Shown: piece after piece, positions 26,940-35,034 of the stretch
Position numbering within the stretch: position 1 is the first letter of the stretch
Layout: each line of letters opens with the position of its first letter
Source of the DNA: Alphaproteobacteria bacterium
GTDB taxonomy: Bacteria; Pseudomonadota; Alphaproteobacteria; Bin65
NCBI GenBank assembly: GCA_021776685.1
Contig: JAJFFJ010000127.1
Span: 1-44,119 of the forward strand
Reading direction: 5' to 3'
Length of the DNA stretch: 44,119 nt
Made by a program: the position numbers and the translations under genes
The notes under the pieces: generated by a model
Seen by the model: only the letters and a program-made list of their open reading frames with translations
Database searches by the model: none
Told to the model about the DNA's origin: nothing

Positions 26940-27843
26940 TGGCGCCTTCCTTTCTGCCACTGAAGACGCCTTTGATCCGACTAGCCACCTGGGCGCTGAA
27001 CAAACCATGAGGCATGAAGTTCATCACAACGATGATCATCGCGCCGAATAACAGGTTTCTGAGATCGCCGAGCGGCCGCAACACTTCCAGCAGGAATACT
27101 TGAACGAAAATCACGGCCAGTATTGTGCCGAACACGTTCGAGAGCCCGCCGAGGATCGGATAGATAATCGCAAATGTCGCCATCACAATATCGAAGTTCA
27201 GATGCTCGATATGAGTGGTGTAGTGGGCATAGACCGACCCGCCCAGTCCGGCAATGAAGCCGCCTGCCGTAAACGCGCTGACCTTCACGACCGTGAGGTT
27301 TATGCCGGCGCTCTGGGCTGCAAGGTCATCCTCGCCAACTGCCCGAAGCACTTTGCCCGCCCGGGATCTGTCCATCCACCAGACCGCCGCGATGACGGCG
27401 CCGGCGACCACCCAGATGAAGATGGCGACATCAAGGGTCGACCAGCCGTTCTCCGGAAAAAAGCGGATCTGTTTGAAGCCTTCGCCGCCTTCCGGACCCA
27501 GCTTCACGCCGCCGCGGGATATCTGATAGTCGAAGTTAAACCAGAAGATGCGGATGAACTCACCAAAAGCGATGGTCGCAACGACCAGCATGAGGCCCTT
27601 CACCCGCAACGCCGGGAATCCGACGATACACGCGACCAACGCCGCTGCAACGCCACCGATCAGCATCGCCGGGATCAGATGCATCTCCGCCAACACGGTC
27701 AGCATGCCGGCAATATAGGCGCCGATCGACATGAAGCCGGCCTGTGCCATCGACACCTGGCCGGTCAACAGAATGATGTAAGCCGACAAACCAAGGATGG
27801 TGTGGAGGCCGACAATTTGGAGCATTCCAAAATAGAAATCCAT
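26932..27843 (-). CDS. LivM-type ABC permease (system C)
   Basis: A 303-residue membrane permease. It has LTGQVSMAQAGFMSIGAYIAG and RVKGLMLVVATIAFGEFIRI, with eight or so hydrophobic segments and the conserved region NFDIVMATFAIIYPILGG. Length is normal. It begins about 9 bp after the LivH stop. Confidence 0.92.
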   Translation of the reverse strand: MDFYFGMLQIVGLHTILGLSAYIILLTGQVSMAQAGFMSIGAYIAGMLTVLAEMHLIPAMLIGGVAAALVACIVGFPALRVKGLMLVVATIAFGEFIRIFWFNFDYQISRGGVKLGPEGGEGFKQIRFFPENGWSTLDVAIFIWVVAGAVIAAVWWMDRSRAGKVLRAVGEDDLAAQSAGINLTVVKVSAFTAGGFIAGLGGSVYAHYTTHIEHLNFDIVMATFAIIYPILGGLSNVFGTILAVIFVQVFLLEVLRPLGDLRNLLFGAMIIVVMNFMPHGLFSAQVASRIKGVFSGRKEGANA

Positions 27844-27852
27844 GATCGCCCC

Positions 27853-28761
27853 CTAATCCCGAACCGCCACACGGCCAAACAGACCCTGTGGTCGGAATGC
27901 CAGGAACACGAACAACAGCAGCATCACGTACATATCCCGCTCGGTAACCCCGCGAATGGCAAGGAAGACGTTTTCGAACGCCCCTACCATCAGGCCGCCA
28001 ACGATCGCACCCGGAATGCTGCCCAGCCCGCCGATCACCGTCACGATCAATCCCTTGATCGTCAGCGGAATGACCACGAGAGATTGCAGCAGGGTACCGA
28101 CGACCGCGCCAATCATGGCGCCCGCCAGACCACCCAGAACACCGGCGATGACAAAGGTCGTCGCGTTGGTCCTGTCGACACGAATGCCGCAAAGCTGAGC
28201 GGCCATGCGCTGTTGCGCGACGGCGCGGGTGGCAAGACCCAGCTTGGTTCGGAACAGCACCCAAAGCAGCCCCAATGTCGCGATAACCGCAACAATGAAC
28301 AGCGTGAGCAAATCCCCCCGAATAGCGAACTCTTCGCTAAATTCCAGCATGGGATTGTCAAAAATACCCTGGAGCACTTCCGGATAATTTTGCGGCTCAC
28401 CGTTGGTCGCCTGGACCACCATCTCGTCGACCATCAACAAGGTGCCAATGGTCGCCATCAATGAAGCGAGTTCGTAGTGATCGGGCGTGAACCGGAAACA
28501 GATGAGGTAAACGATATAGGCGAACACACCGCCAGCAACCGCCGACACCAGGAACATGACAAATGGCGGCAGGCCAAAGTCACCTGAAAGACCAACGACC
28601 TGTGCGATCCCCAAACTGACATACGCGCCTGCAAACGAAGCGGCTGCATAAGCCATGTTGATCTTGTTCATGACGCCGAAAATCAGCGTGAACCCGATCC
28701 CGATCAGCGCGTATACCGCACCGAATAGCAGGCCATCGACGATAGCCTGGACATAATCCAT
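27853..28761 (-). CDS. LivH-type ABC permease (system C)
   Basis: A 302-residue permease. It has LLFGAVYALIGIGFTLIFG and NMAYAAASFAGAYV at the start, and VIGGLGSIPGAIVGGLMVG near the end. ATG 28,761 is used; an in-frame TTG three codons upstream is less likely. A hairpin terminator separates it from the binding-protein gene upstream, which would lower permease expression relative to the binding protein. Confidence 0.92.
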   Translation of the reverse strand: MDYVQAIVDGLLFGAVYALIGIGFTLIFGVMNKINMAYAAASFAGAYVSLGIAQVVGLSGDFGLPPFVMFLVSAVAGGVFAYIVYLICFRFTPDHYELASLMATIGTLLMVDEMVVQATNGEPQNYPEVLQGIFDNPMLEFSEEFAIRGDLLTLFIVAVIATLGLLWVLFRTKLGLATRAVAQQRMAAQLCGIRVDRTNATTFVIAGVLGGLAGAMIGAVVGTLLQSLVVIPLTIKGLIVTVIGGLGSIPGAIVGGLMVGAFENVFLAIRGVTERDMYVMLLLFVFLAFRPQGLFGRVAVRD

Positions 28762-28821
28762 GATTCCCAAGGGCTGTACTCCCCAAACGAGCCCGTCACA
28801 TTCAGATCAGATGACCTGAAG

Positions 28822-28851
28822 AAAAAGGGGGCGGCGTTGGCCGCCGCCCCC
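28822..28851 (-). terminator. Rho-independent terminator between binding protein and permeases (system C)
   Basis: GGGGGCGGCG and CGCCGCCCCC form a 10-bp stem with a 5-base loop, followed on the minus strand by TTTTTCTT. Placed just after the binding-protein stop, it would let only part of transcription continue into the permease genes. Confidence 0.85.
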
Positions 28852-28867
28852 GATTCGTCACATACGC

Positions 28868-30076
28868 TTACTTATTCGGATCGTGGAGGATTTTCCACTC
28901 TTTGCCTTGCGCATGCACATAGACGAACGGCTTGGTCGCTTCGCCGGATTTGTGACGCTTGATGCTGCCGATCAGGCCCTGGGTATTCTTGAGCGCAGCA
29001 AGACCATCACGGATCTTACGGCGGTCAGCCTGGATCGTTCCAGCCTTGGCCATCACGCCCTTGCTCTCCATGACTTGCTTCAGGACCATCATGTTTTCCC
29101 ACGCAGCGGCGCTGTGCAGGTCCGCACTCGCCTTATATTTCGCGCCGCCCGCAGAAGCTTCTTTGGCCGCAGCAGTGACCGGAGCGAAGCTGGTCGGGAT
29201 GATGATGCCCTTGGCCTGCCGGGCGCAGCCCTGCAGGGTTTCCATGGACGACGAGCTGGTGAGCCCGATCAGGACTTTATACTTCACGCGCTGGCGGCGC
29301 ATCTCCTTGAGGAGACCACACAGCGTGAACGGGTGCGACGAGATCGAGATGATATCGGCTTTCGCCTTTTTCATCGCACGCACCTGGGTCGTGAAGTTGG
29401 TATCAGCCAACAGCCATTTGGCACGGCCGAGGACTTTGAAGCCGGCAGCTTTCGCCTGCTTGTCCATCACCTTGTACCAGGTAAAGCGCGAGTGAGCGAA
29501 ATCCTCTTCCACGCCACCGTAAACCGTCTTCAGGTTCGGCCATTTCTTTTTGACCCACGCGAAGAGGTTTTTGTACATCTCGGTTTCATTCGGAACGTTA
29601 CGGAACGCCCACGCCGAGATCTTGGCAAGCCCGCCCTTGATGGCGGTGTCGGTGAAGATCGGGAATTGCAGGCCCGAATCACTCTTGTCATCAACAGTCT
29701 TCTGAAGAATGCCGAAAAGCGGCTCGGCAACGTTGGAGCAGGTCGGGCCGACAGCCACGACGAACTTGCCGGAAGCAATACGACGGATAACCGAAATGCC
29801 TTCCTCAGCCCGGCAACGGTCATCATAAAATGTGACGACAACCTTGCCCATCTTGCCGTCGCCAAGTTTGATGCCACCACCGGCGTTGATCTTGTCGGCA
29901 GCGGCACGCATCATGCCTTCAGTGTTGACGCCAAACGAGCGCACGACGCCCGACTTCGCACCGAAGCCAGCAATGTGGACTTCACGGTCAAATTTCTGTG
30001 CCAGAGCAGTTCCACTGACGCCCGTCAGCGCAACAGCGGCGGCACCTGCAAACAGGTAGAAGCGTTTCACTATCAT
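28868..30076 (-). CDS. HAAT-family ABC substrate-binding protein (system C, possibly shared with B)
   Basis: A 402-residue periplasmic binding protein. The signal peptide (FYLFAGAAAVALTGVSG) ends near ALAQ at about residue 27. The mature type I fold is visible in VHIAGFGAKSGVVRSFG, VVAVGPTCSNVAEPLFG, FPIFTDTAIKGG and ADIISISSHPFTLCG. It has an unusual number of lysines and two to four cysteines. The start is uncertain: ATG 30,076 sits very close to the GGGAGG, while the GTG at 30,070 has ideal spacing. It is the only binding protein for the two downstream permease sets C and B. Confidence 0.9.
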   Translation of the reverse strand: MIVKRFYLFAGAAAVALTGVSGTALAQKFDREVHIAGFGAKSGVVRSFGVNTEGMMRAAADKINAGGGIKLGDGKMGKVVVTFYDDRCRAEEGISVIRRIASGKFVVAVGPTCSNVAEPLFGILQKTVDDKSDSGLQFPIFTDTAIKGGLAKISAWAFRNVPNETEMYKNLFAWVKKKWPNLKTVYGGVEEDFAHSRFTWYKVMDKQAKAAGFKVLGRAKWLLADTNFTTQVRAMKKAKADIISISSHPFTLCGLLKEMRRQRVKYKVLIGLTSSSSMETLQGCARQAKGIIIPTSFAPVTAAAKEASAGGAKYKASADLHSAAAWENMMVLKQVMESKGVMAKAGTIQADRRKIRDGLAALKNTQGLIGSIKRHKSGEATKPFVYVHAQGKEWKILHDPNK

Positions 30077-30171
30077 TTCCTCCCTCAAGGAGCGCCGCTC
30101 TGGGTTGCGGTTTTGATGAGCGGCAAGAGCTGTTTTTAAATCGCGTCGCTGACGACAAACCGTCAAGCTTT

Positions 30172-30213
30172 CGCAACCGCGCAGACAGTAGCGTTCGAAA
30201 ACGGTTGCGTCAA
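30172..30213 (-). promoter_or_regulatory. Candidate promoter with overlapping inverted repeat for the system C–B operon
   Basis: On the minus strand TTGACG (30,213–30,208) and TACTGT (30,190–30,185) are spaced by 17 bp and point at the binding-protein gene, leaving a leader of about 100 bases. CGCAACCG (30,172–30,179) and CGGTTGCG (30,202–30,209) form a perfect 8-bp inverted repeat straddling this promoter, placed as an operator would be. The rest of the divergent region to 30,372 shows no gene. Confidence 0.5.
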
Positions 30214-30372
30214 TCTGGCTAAATTCGTTGGCAATGCCGATGATTTGAATAGTCAACAGCGAATCACCAACCGTCATCTGACGTACCAGCCCTCTCCAGG
30301 CGCGAGGCAGAATGGAGGGGTTTGCCCTTTACGTCTGTTCGTGACACATCTTGGTGGTCCCCTTGGGGGGAC

Positions 30373-32091
30373 ATGATTTTGGAACCTTCTCAGCAAGAGC
30401 GAATGGAACAGGTTCACCTGGAAACGGACGTGCTGGTGATCGGCGGTGGCGGCGCCGGCATGTATGCCGCAATCGCGGCGGCGGACGAAGGCTGCAATGT
30501 GATCCTGGCGGACCGCAGTCTGGTAGGTCGTGGCGGCGCGACGGTGATGGCTCAAATGACAGTAGCTGTGGCCGTGGGCGAGCAAGAGCCCGACCACTGG
30601 CAGCATCATCTGGAAGATACGCTTGCCGCCGGCCGCGGTATCTGCGACGCCCGCCTGGCGCGCCTGCTGTGTGAAGACGGGCCCATCCGCATTCGCGAGA
30701 TGGACGACTGGGGTGTGGGCTGGGCCCGCGAGGATGGTCATATTAAACAGGTGCACGCGCCGGGGCATGACCGGCCTCGCTGCGTCTATGTGGATTTCCT
30801 GAACACCGGGCCGGCCGTATCCAAGACCTTGCGGACCAAGCTCAGCCCCCTTGAACAGGTCCGGCGGATCGGCGAACTGTGCATCATCGACATTGTGATC
30901 GAGGATGGTGCGGCGGTGGGTGTGGTCGCCCTGCACTTGCCCAGCAACCGGATCGTCACAATTGCGGCCGGGGCGGTAATCATCGCTACCGGCGGCCTCA
31001 CCCGTCTGTATCAACGCAACAGCGCCTCGGCCAACATGGCCGGCGACGGTTATGCCTTGGCGCTCCGTGCCGGGGCAGAGCTTTTGGATATGGAATTCGT
31101 CCAGTTCTTCCCCATCGGCCATCTGGCGCCGCGCATGATCGGCATGGATCCGATCATGTGGGACCCCTTTCGCTACAAGCTGGGCGGGCGGCTGCTGAAC
31201 GGCGCCATGGAAGAATTCACGGAGAAATATGGCCAGGCAGAGACCGACGGATACGTCATCACCCGCGATCTTGCCACCTACGCCATCACCAAGGAGGTGG
31301 AGGCCGGCCGTGGCAGCCCCGCGGGCGGCGCCTATCTGAGCTTCACTCATATTCCAGAGGCGGACTTGCGGGCAGCCTTCGGTCCGGTGATCGACCGCCT
31401 GGCGGAAAACGGCATCGACCTGACCAAGACCCCCATCGAGGTGGCGCCTATCGCCCACTACCATATGGGCGGCGTGCGGGTGGACGACGCAATGGCCACA
31501 CGGGTGCAGGGCCTCTATGCCGCTGGCGAAGTAGTCGGCGGAGCCAATGGCGCGAACCGCCTGTCCGGCAACGCGATCACAGAGGCACTGGTCTTTGGCG
31601 AACGGGCGGGCCGCCGTGCGGCTGCGTGGGCGTTGGCTGGCGGCGGGGCCGCCTGGTCGAATTCCGCCGCGGCGGGCACAATCGATTTGATCCGCAGCGC
31701 CATACCTGCCGGCGACAGCCTGAATGTGGCGGCAGCCATCGTCGATCTGCAGCACATCATGGGCGAACTGGTCGGCCCCTTCCGCGATGAAGCGGGCCTG
31801 ACGGAAGCCTTGTCCAAAATCGACCGGTCCCGTCACCGGCTGGGCGACCGACCCTTTGCCGCCGGCGGCCCCTTCGACGTCACCGAACTCGACTGGTTCG
31901 ACCTGCGCAACATGTACCTGGTGGCGGAATGCGTCACCCGCGCGGCACTGCTACGTACGGAAAGCCGCGGCGCCCATCAGCGGGAAGACCATCCGGAGAT
32001 GCAATCAGGCTGGCAGGTCAACCAGATCATTACCCTTGGCGACGGCGGCCTGAATTTTGCAAGCGCGCCGGTCATGCAGGAGGCTGCCTGA
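30373..32091 (+). CDS. SdhA/FrdA-like FAD flavoprotein
   Basis: A 572-residue flavoprotein of the succinate dehydrogenase/fumarate reductase family. The FAD motif GGGGAG is at 24–29, ATGG at 205–208, HYHMGG at 363–368, and LYAAGEVVGGANGANRLSG at about 381–399. Compared with SdhA, the histidine that binds FAD covalently is absent (GRGGATVMAQ) and the substrate histidine of QFHPTG is replaced (QFFPIG, 244–249). The HYxMGG histidine and the ANRL arginine remain. C4-dicarboxylate activity is therefore doubtful. Start candidates are ATG 30,373 (after GGGGGG) and ATG 30,403. It heads an operon with a [2Fe-2S] protein, a 59-residue protein and a molybdopterin subunit. Confidence 0.85.
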   Translation: MILEPSQQERMEQVHLETDVLVIGGGGAGMYAAIAAADEGCNVILADRSLVGRGGATVMAQMTVAVAVGEQEPDHWQHHLEDTLAAGRGICDARLARLLCEDGPIRIREMDDWGVGWAREDGHIKQVHAPGHDRPRCVYVDFLNTGPAVSKTLRTKLSPLEQVRRIGELCIIDIVIEDGAAVGVVALHLPSNRIVTIAAGAVIIATGGLTRLYQRNSASANMAGDGYALALRAGAELLDMEFVQFFPIGHLAPRMIGMDPIMWDPFRYKLGGRLLNGAMEEFTEKYGQAETDGYVITRDLATYAITKEVEAGRGSPAGGAYLSFTHIPEADLRAAFGPVIDRLAENGIDLTKTPIEVAPIAHYHMGGVRVDDAMATRVQGLYAAGEVVGGANGANRLSGNAITEALVFGERAGRRAAAWALAGGGAAWSNSAAAGTIDLIRSAIPAGDSLNVAAAIVDLQHIMGELVGPFRDEAGLTEALSKIDRSRHRLGDRPFAAGGPFDVTELDWFDLRNMYLVAECVTRAALLRTESRGAHQREDHPEMQSGWQVNQIITLGDGGLNFASAPVMQEAA

Positions 32092-32094
32092 ATC

Positions 32095-32475
32095 ATGGAT
32101 AGCAGTCACACTGCAACGCTGGTCATCCAGCGCGGCGCCCCGGGTGAGCAATCGCGGGAGGAGCGCCATGATGTACCGTTCGAGCCTGGCCAGTCGGTGC
32201 TCGACGGCCTGCGCTGGATCCGCACCCATACGGATCCCTCCCTCGCCTTCCGCTTTGCCTGCATCAGCGCCAACGCCTGCAAGGAGTGCATGATGCAGGT
32301 GGATGGCAAGACCGCATATGCCTGTACCGCCCGCCTGGTGGAGAGCGACATGACCATCGCGCCCTTGCCCAACAAGGCGTTGATCCGGGACTTGGTCACC
32401 GAGATCGCGCCGCCCGGCGAACGCCTCGCCACCGTGCTTGGCCAAGGAGGCCTTGGCGAAGGAGACGGCAAATGA
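32095..32475 (+). CDS. SdhB-like [2Fe-2S] protein lacking the second iron-sulfur domain
   Basis: A 126-residue protein matching the N-terminal ferredoxin domain of succinate dehydrogenase/fumarate reductase iron-sulfur subunits. The likely cluster ligands are C56, C62, C65 and C77 (ACISANACKECMMQV, then YACTARL). The following PLPNKALIRDLVTEI is typical of SdhB. A normal SdhB continues for more than 100 residues with [4Fe-4S] and [3Fe-4S] sites; here the protein ends at 126 and the next gene overlaps it by 4 bp, so this is its real end rather than a truncation scar. The start is ATG 32,095, three bases after the flavoprotein stop. It probably carries electrons between the flavoprotein and a partner. 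Confidence 0.85.
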   Translation: MDSSHTATLVIQRGAPGEQSREERHDVPFEPGQSVLDGLRWIRTHTDPSLAFRFACISANACKECMMQVDGKTAYACTARLVESDMTIAPLPNKALIRDLVTEIAPPGERLATVLGQGGLGEGDGK

Positions 32476-32651
32476 GTGGCAGGTGCCTGACCGTTGTGAC
32501 GGACAATTACGACCGCACACACCCGCGATTCGACGCCCGGGTGGAGATTGGCGGGCGCGAGTCGGCGCCCCTGTCGCTGGAACTGGCGGAGAAGACCCTG
32601 CCGGTGGACGATCTGCTCCACCCCTCCACGCTCCACAGCTCCCGCATCTAG
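32472..32651 (+). CDS. Unrecognised 59-residue protein in the flavoprotein–molybdopterin operon
   Basis: A short frame starting with ATG 32,472, which overlaps the preceding stop as ATGA, and ending 7 bp before the GTG of the molybdopterin subunit gene. The product starts MSGRCLTVVTDNYDRTHPRF, is hydrophilic, has one cysteine, and shows no signal peptide or membrane segment. I do not recognise a family. The tight coupling on both sides argues that it is translated and works with its neighbours, perhaps as a small docking or assembly subunit. Confidence 0.6.
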   Translation: MSGRCLTVVTDNYDRTHPRFDARVEIGGRESAPLSLELAEKTLPVDDLLHPSTLHSSRI

Positions 32652-32658
32652 GCCGGCT

Positions 32659-35001
32659 GTGTCGGAAGGCTCTCTCCCGCCTGAAAGTCTGATCGGCACT
32701 TCCGCGCCACGGGTGGAGGATGTGCCGCTGCTGACCGGCAAGGGGCGCTTCGTCGACGACATCCGCCTGCCGGGCCTGCTGCATGCCGCATTCGTGCGCA
32801 GCCCCCATGCCCATGCCCGGATTGCCGGCATCGATACGGCCGCGGCCCGCGCCCTGACGGGCGTCCATGCCGTCTATACGGCATCTGACTTCCGACCCCA
32901 TCTGACCAGCGACCGTATTCCCATGGCGATGGCGGGGGCGGGCATCCGGTTTCACGCGGAGCCGGAAGTGCTGGCCAGCGCCGAGGTGTGCCATGTGGGC
33001 GAAGCCGTGGTGATGGTTGTCGCCGAGGACCGGTATGTGGCAGAGGATGCCGCCGAACTGGTGGAAGTAGACTACGACCCGCTGCCGGCTATCTCCGACC
33101 CACGGGATGGCCTCGCGCCCGGCGCACCCCTGACGCGCCTCGGCACGGAGGGCAATGTGGTCGCCGCCCAGTCGGTCGCCTATGGCGAGGTTGATGCCGC
33201 CTTCGAGGGCGCGGCCCATGTCTTTCGCGAGACCTTCGACCTGCACAAGGGTGGCGGCCATTCCATCGAAGGGCGGGGCGTGGTGGCCCAGGTGGACCCG
33301 CTCACCGGCGACTACACCATCTGGGACGCGACGCAAATGCCGAACCGGGCCCATGGCATCCTCTGCGATGTGCTCGGCTTGGGTGAGCATCAGGTGCGGG
33401 TGATCGCGCCAGATGTTGGCGGCGGCTTCGGTCCCAAGTTCATCTTCTATCCGGAAGAGGTTGCCGTGCCGCTGGCGGCAAAGATGCTGGACCGCCCGGT
33501 CAAGTGGACCGAGGACCGGTCGGAGCACTTCCTCGCCTGCACCCAGGAGCGCGACCAGTATTGGGACATCGAGGTTGCGACCGACGGCGACGGCCGCCTG
33601 CTCGGCATCCGCGGAAGCCTGGTGCACGACCACGGCGCCTATACGCCCTATGGCATGGCGGTGCCCTACAACTCGGCCACCAACCTGCTGGGGCCCTATG
33701 AGCTGCCCACCTATCGGCTGGACATTTCCATTGTCCTGACCAACCGGGTTCCGGCGACGCCAACTCGGGGGGCAGGCCGGCCACAGGGCACCTTTGTCAT
33801 GGAACGGTTCATGGACCGGATCGCCCGCGAGCTGGATCGGCCGCGGGACGAGGTGCGCCGCCGCAACCTGATCCCGGCATCCGCCATGCCCTATGTAACC
33901 CGCGTTGTCACCCGGGACGGCGGCGCCATGACCTATGACAGCGGCGACTATCCGGAATGTCAGGCCCGTGCGCTCGACGCAGCAGACTGGGCCGGCTTCC
34001 CCGCGCGCCAGGCCGCAGCCCGGGCGGGGGGCCGCTATCGCGGTATCGGCTTCGCGAACTTTGTCGAAGGCACCGGTCGGGGACCGTTCGAGCTGGCGAC
34101 CCTCCGGATCGGTCCTTCTGGCCGCCTGATGATCGCCACCGGCGCCACCGCCCAGGGCCAGGGCACGGCCACCACCCTTGGCCAGATCGCGGCCGGCATT
34201 CTCGGGCTGCCGGCGGAGTCCATTGACGTGATCCCCGGCGATACCCTGCATGCGCCCATGGGCTTCGGCGCGTTTGGCAGCCGGCAGACCGTCAACGCCG
34301 GGGCCGCGGTCCATGAGGCGGCAATGGAACTGCGCGGGAAACTGCTGCTCGCTGGCGAGCATATGCTGGAAGCAGCCCCGCAGGATCTGGAACTGGCCGA
34401 CGGCGCCGTGCGCATCAAGGGCGTCGCAGACAAGGCGGTCCCGATCGCCGATATCGCCCGCGGCCTCAGGGGTCAGCCGGGCTATGCGATCCCGAAAGAC
34501 CTCTCGCCCGGCCTGGAAGCGACGGTCAACTGGAAGACGCCGGCCATGACCTATTGCAACGGCGCCCATGTGGTGGAGCTGGAAGTGGACCCGCTCAGCG
34601 GCGGCGTCACCCTGCTCCGCTATGTGGTGGTTCACGACTGCGGCCGCATGGTCAACCCGCGGCTGGTGGAGGGCCAGGTCCATGGCGGCCTTGTCCACGG
34701 CGTCGGCCAGGCGCTCTATGAATGGATGCGCTTTGACGCCGATGGCCAGCCCCTGACGGTTCAGTACAGCGACTATCTGCTGCCGAGCAGTACCACCGTG
34801 CCGTCGCTGGAAATCCATCACATGGAATCCCCCACGCCCCTCAACCCGCTTGGCGCCAAGGGCGCCGGCGAGGGTGGCACGATCCCCGCCGCGGCGGCGA
34901 TTGCAAGCGCGGTTGATGATGCCCTGACGCCGTTTGGCGTGCGCATGACCCAACTGCCAATGACGCCTGAGCGGGTGCGGGCGGCGATTGCCGCGGGATA
35001 G
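32659..35001 (+). CDS. Xanthine-dehydrogenase-family molybdopterin-binding subunit
   Basis: A 780-residue large subunit of the molybdenum hydroxylase family (aldehyde oxidase/xanthine dehydrogenase/CoxL-like). It has the N-terminal RVEDVPLLTGKGRFVDDIRL, molybdopterin-binding GGGFGPK at 254–260, RGAGRPQGTFVMER at about 370–383, GQGTATTLGQ at about 500–509, and the catalytic glutamate E738 in GAKGAGEGG. The CoxL-specific active-site loop of CO dehydrogenase is not present, so an organic substrate is likely. The start is GTG 32,659, right after the 59-residue gene. Its usual partners, a CoxM-like FAD subunit and a CoxS-like double [2Fe-2S] subunit, are not in the window. Confidence 0.9.
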   Translation: MSEGSLPPESLIGTSAPRVEDVPLLTGKGRFVDDIRLPGLLHAAFVRSPHAHARIAGIDTAAARALTGVHAVYTASDFRPHLTSDRIPMAMAGAGIRFHAEPEVLASAEVCHVGEAVVMVVAEDRYVAEDAAELVEVDYDPLPAISDPRDGLAPGAPLTRLGTEGNVVAAQSVAYGEVDAAFEGAAHVFRETFDLHKGGGHSIEGRGVVAQVDPLTGDYTIWDATQMPNRAHGILCDVLGLGEHQVRVIAPDVGGGFGPKFIFYPEEVAVPLAAKMLDRPVKWTEDRSEHFLACTQERDQYWDIEVATDGDGRLLGIRGSLVHDHGAYTPYGMAVPYNSATNLLGPYELPTYRLDISIVLTNRVPATPTRGAGRPQGTFVMERFMDRIARELDRPRDEVRRRNLIPASAMPYVTRVVTRDGGAMTYDSGDYPECQARALDAADWAGFPARQAAARAGGRYRGIGFANFVEGTGRGPFELATLRIGPSGRLMIATGATAQGQGTATTLGQIAAGILGLPAESIDVIPGDTLHAPMGFGAFGSRQTVNAGAAVHEAAMELRGKLLLAGEHMLEAAPQDLELADGAVRIKGVADKAVPIADIARGLRGQPGYAIPKDLSPGLEATVNWKTPAMTYCNGAHVVELEVDPLSGGVTLLRYVVVHDCGRMVNPRLVEGQVHGGLVHGVGQALYEWMRFDADGQPLTVQYSDYLLPSSTTVPSLEIHHMESPTPLNPLGAKGAGEGGTIPAAAAIASAVDDALTPFGVRMTQLPMTPERVRAAIAAG

Positions 35002-35006
35002 GTACT

Positions 35007-35034
35007 GGCGCTTCCATCTGTGCGCCGGTTTTTT
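35007..35034 (+). terminator. Terminator after the molybdopterin subunit gene
   Basis: GGCGC (35,007–35,011) and GCGCC (35,022–35,026) form a short stem with a 10-base loop, followed by GG and TTTTTT. It lies six bases after the stop codon and runs into repeat element copy 2, mirroring the arrangement after the SDR gene at 6.3 kb. Confidence 0.55.
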
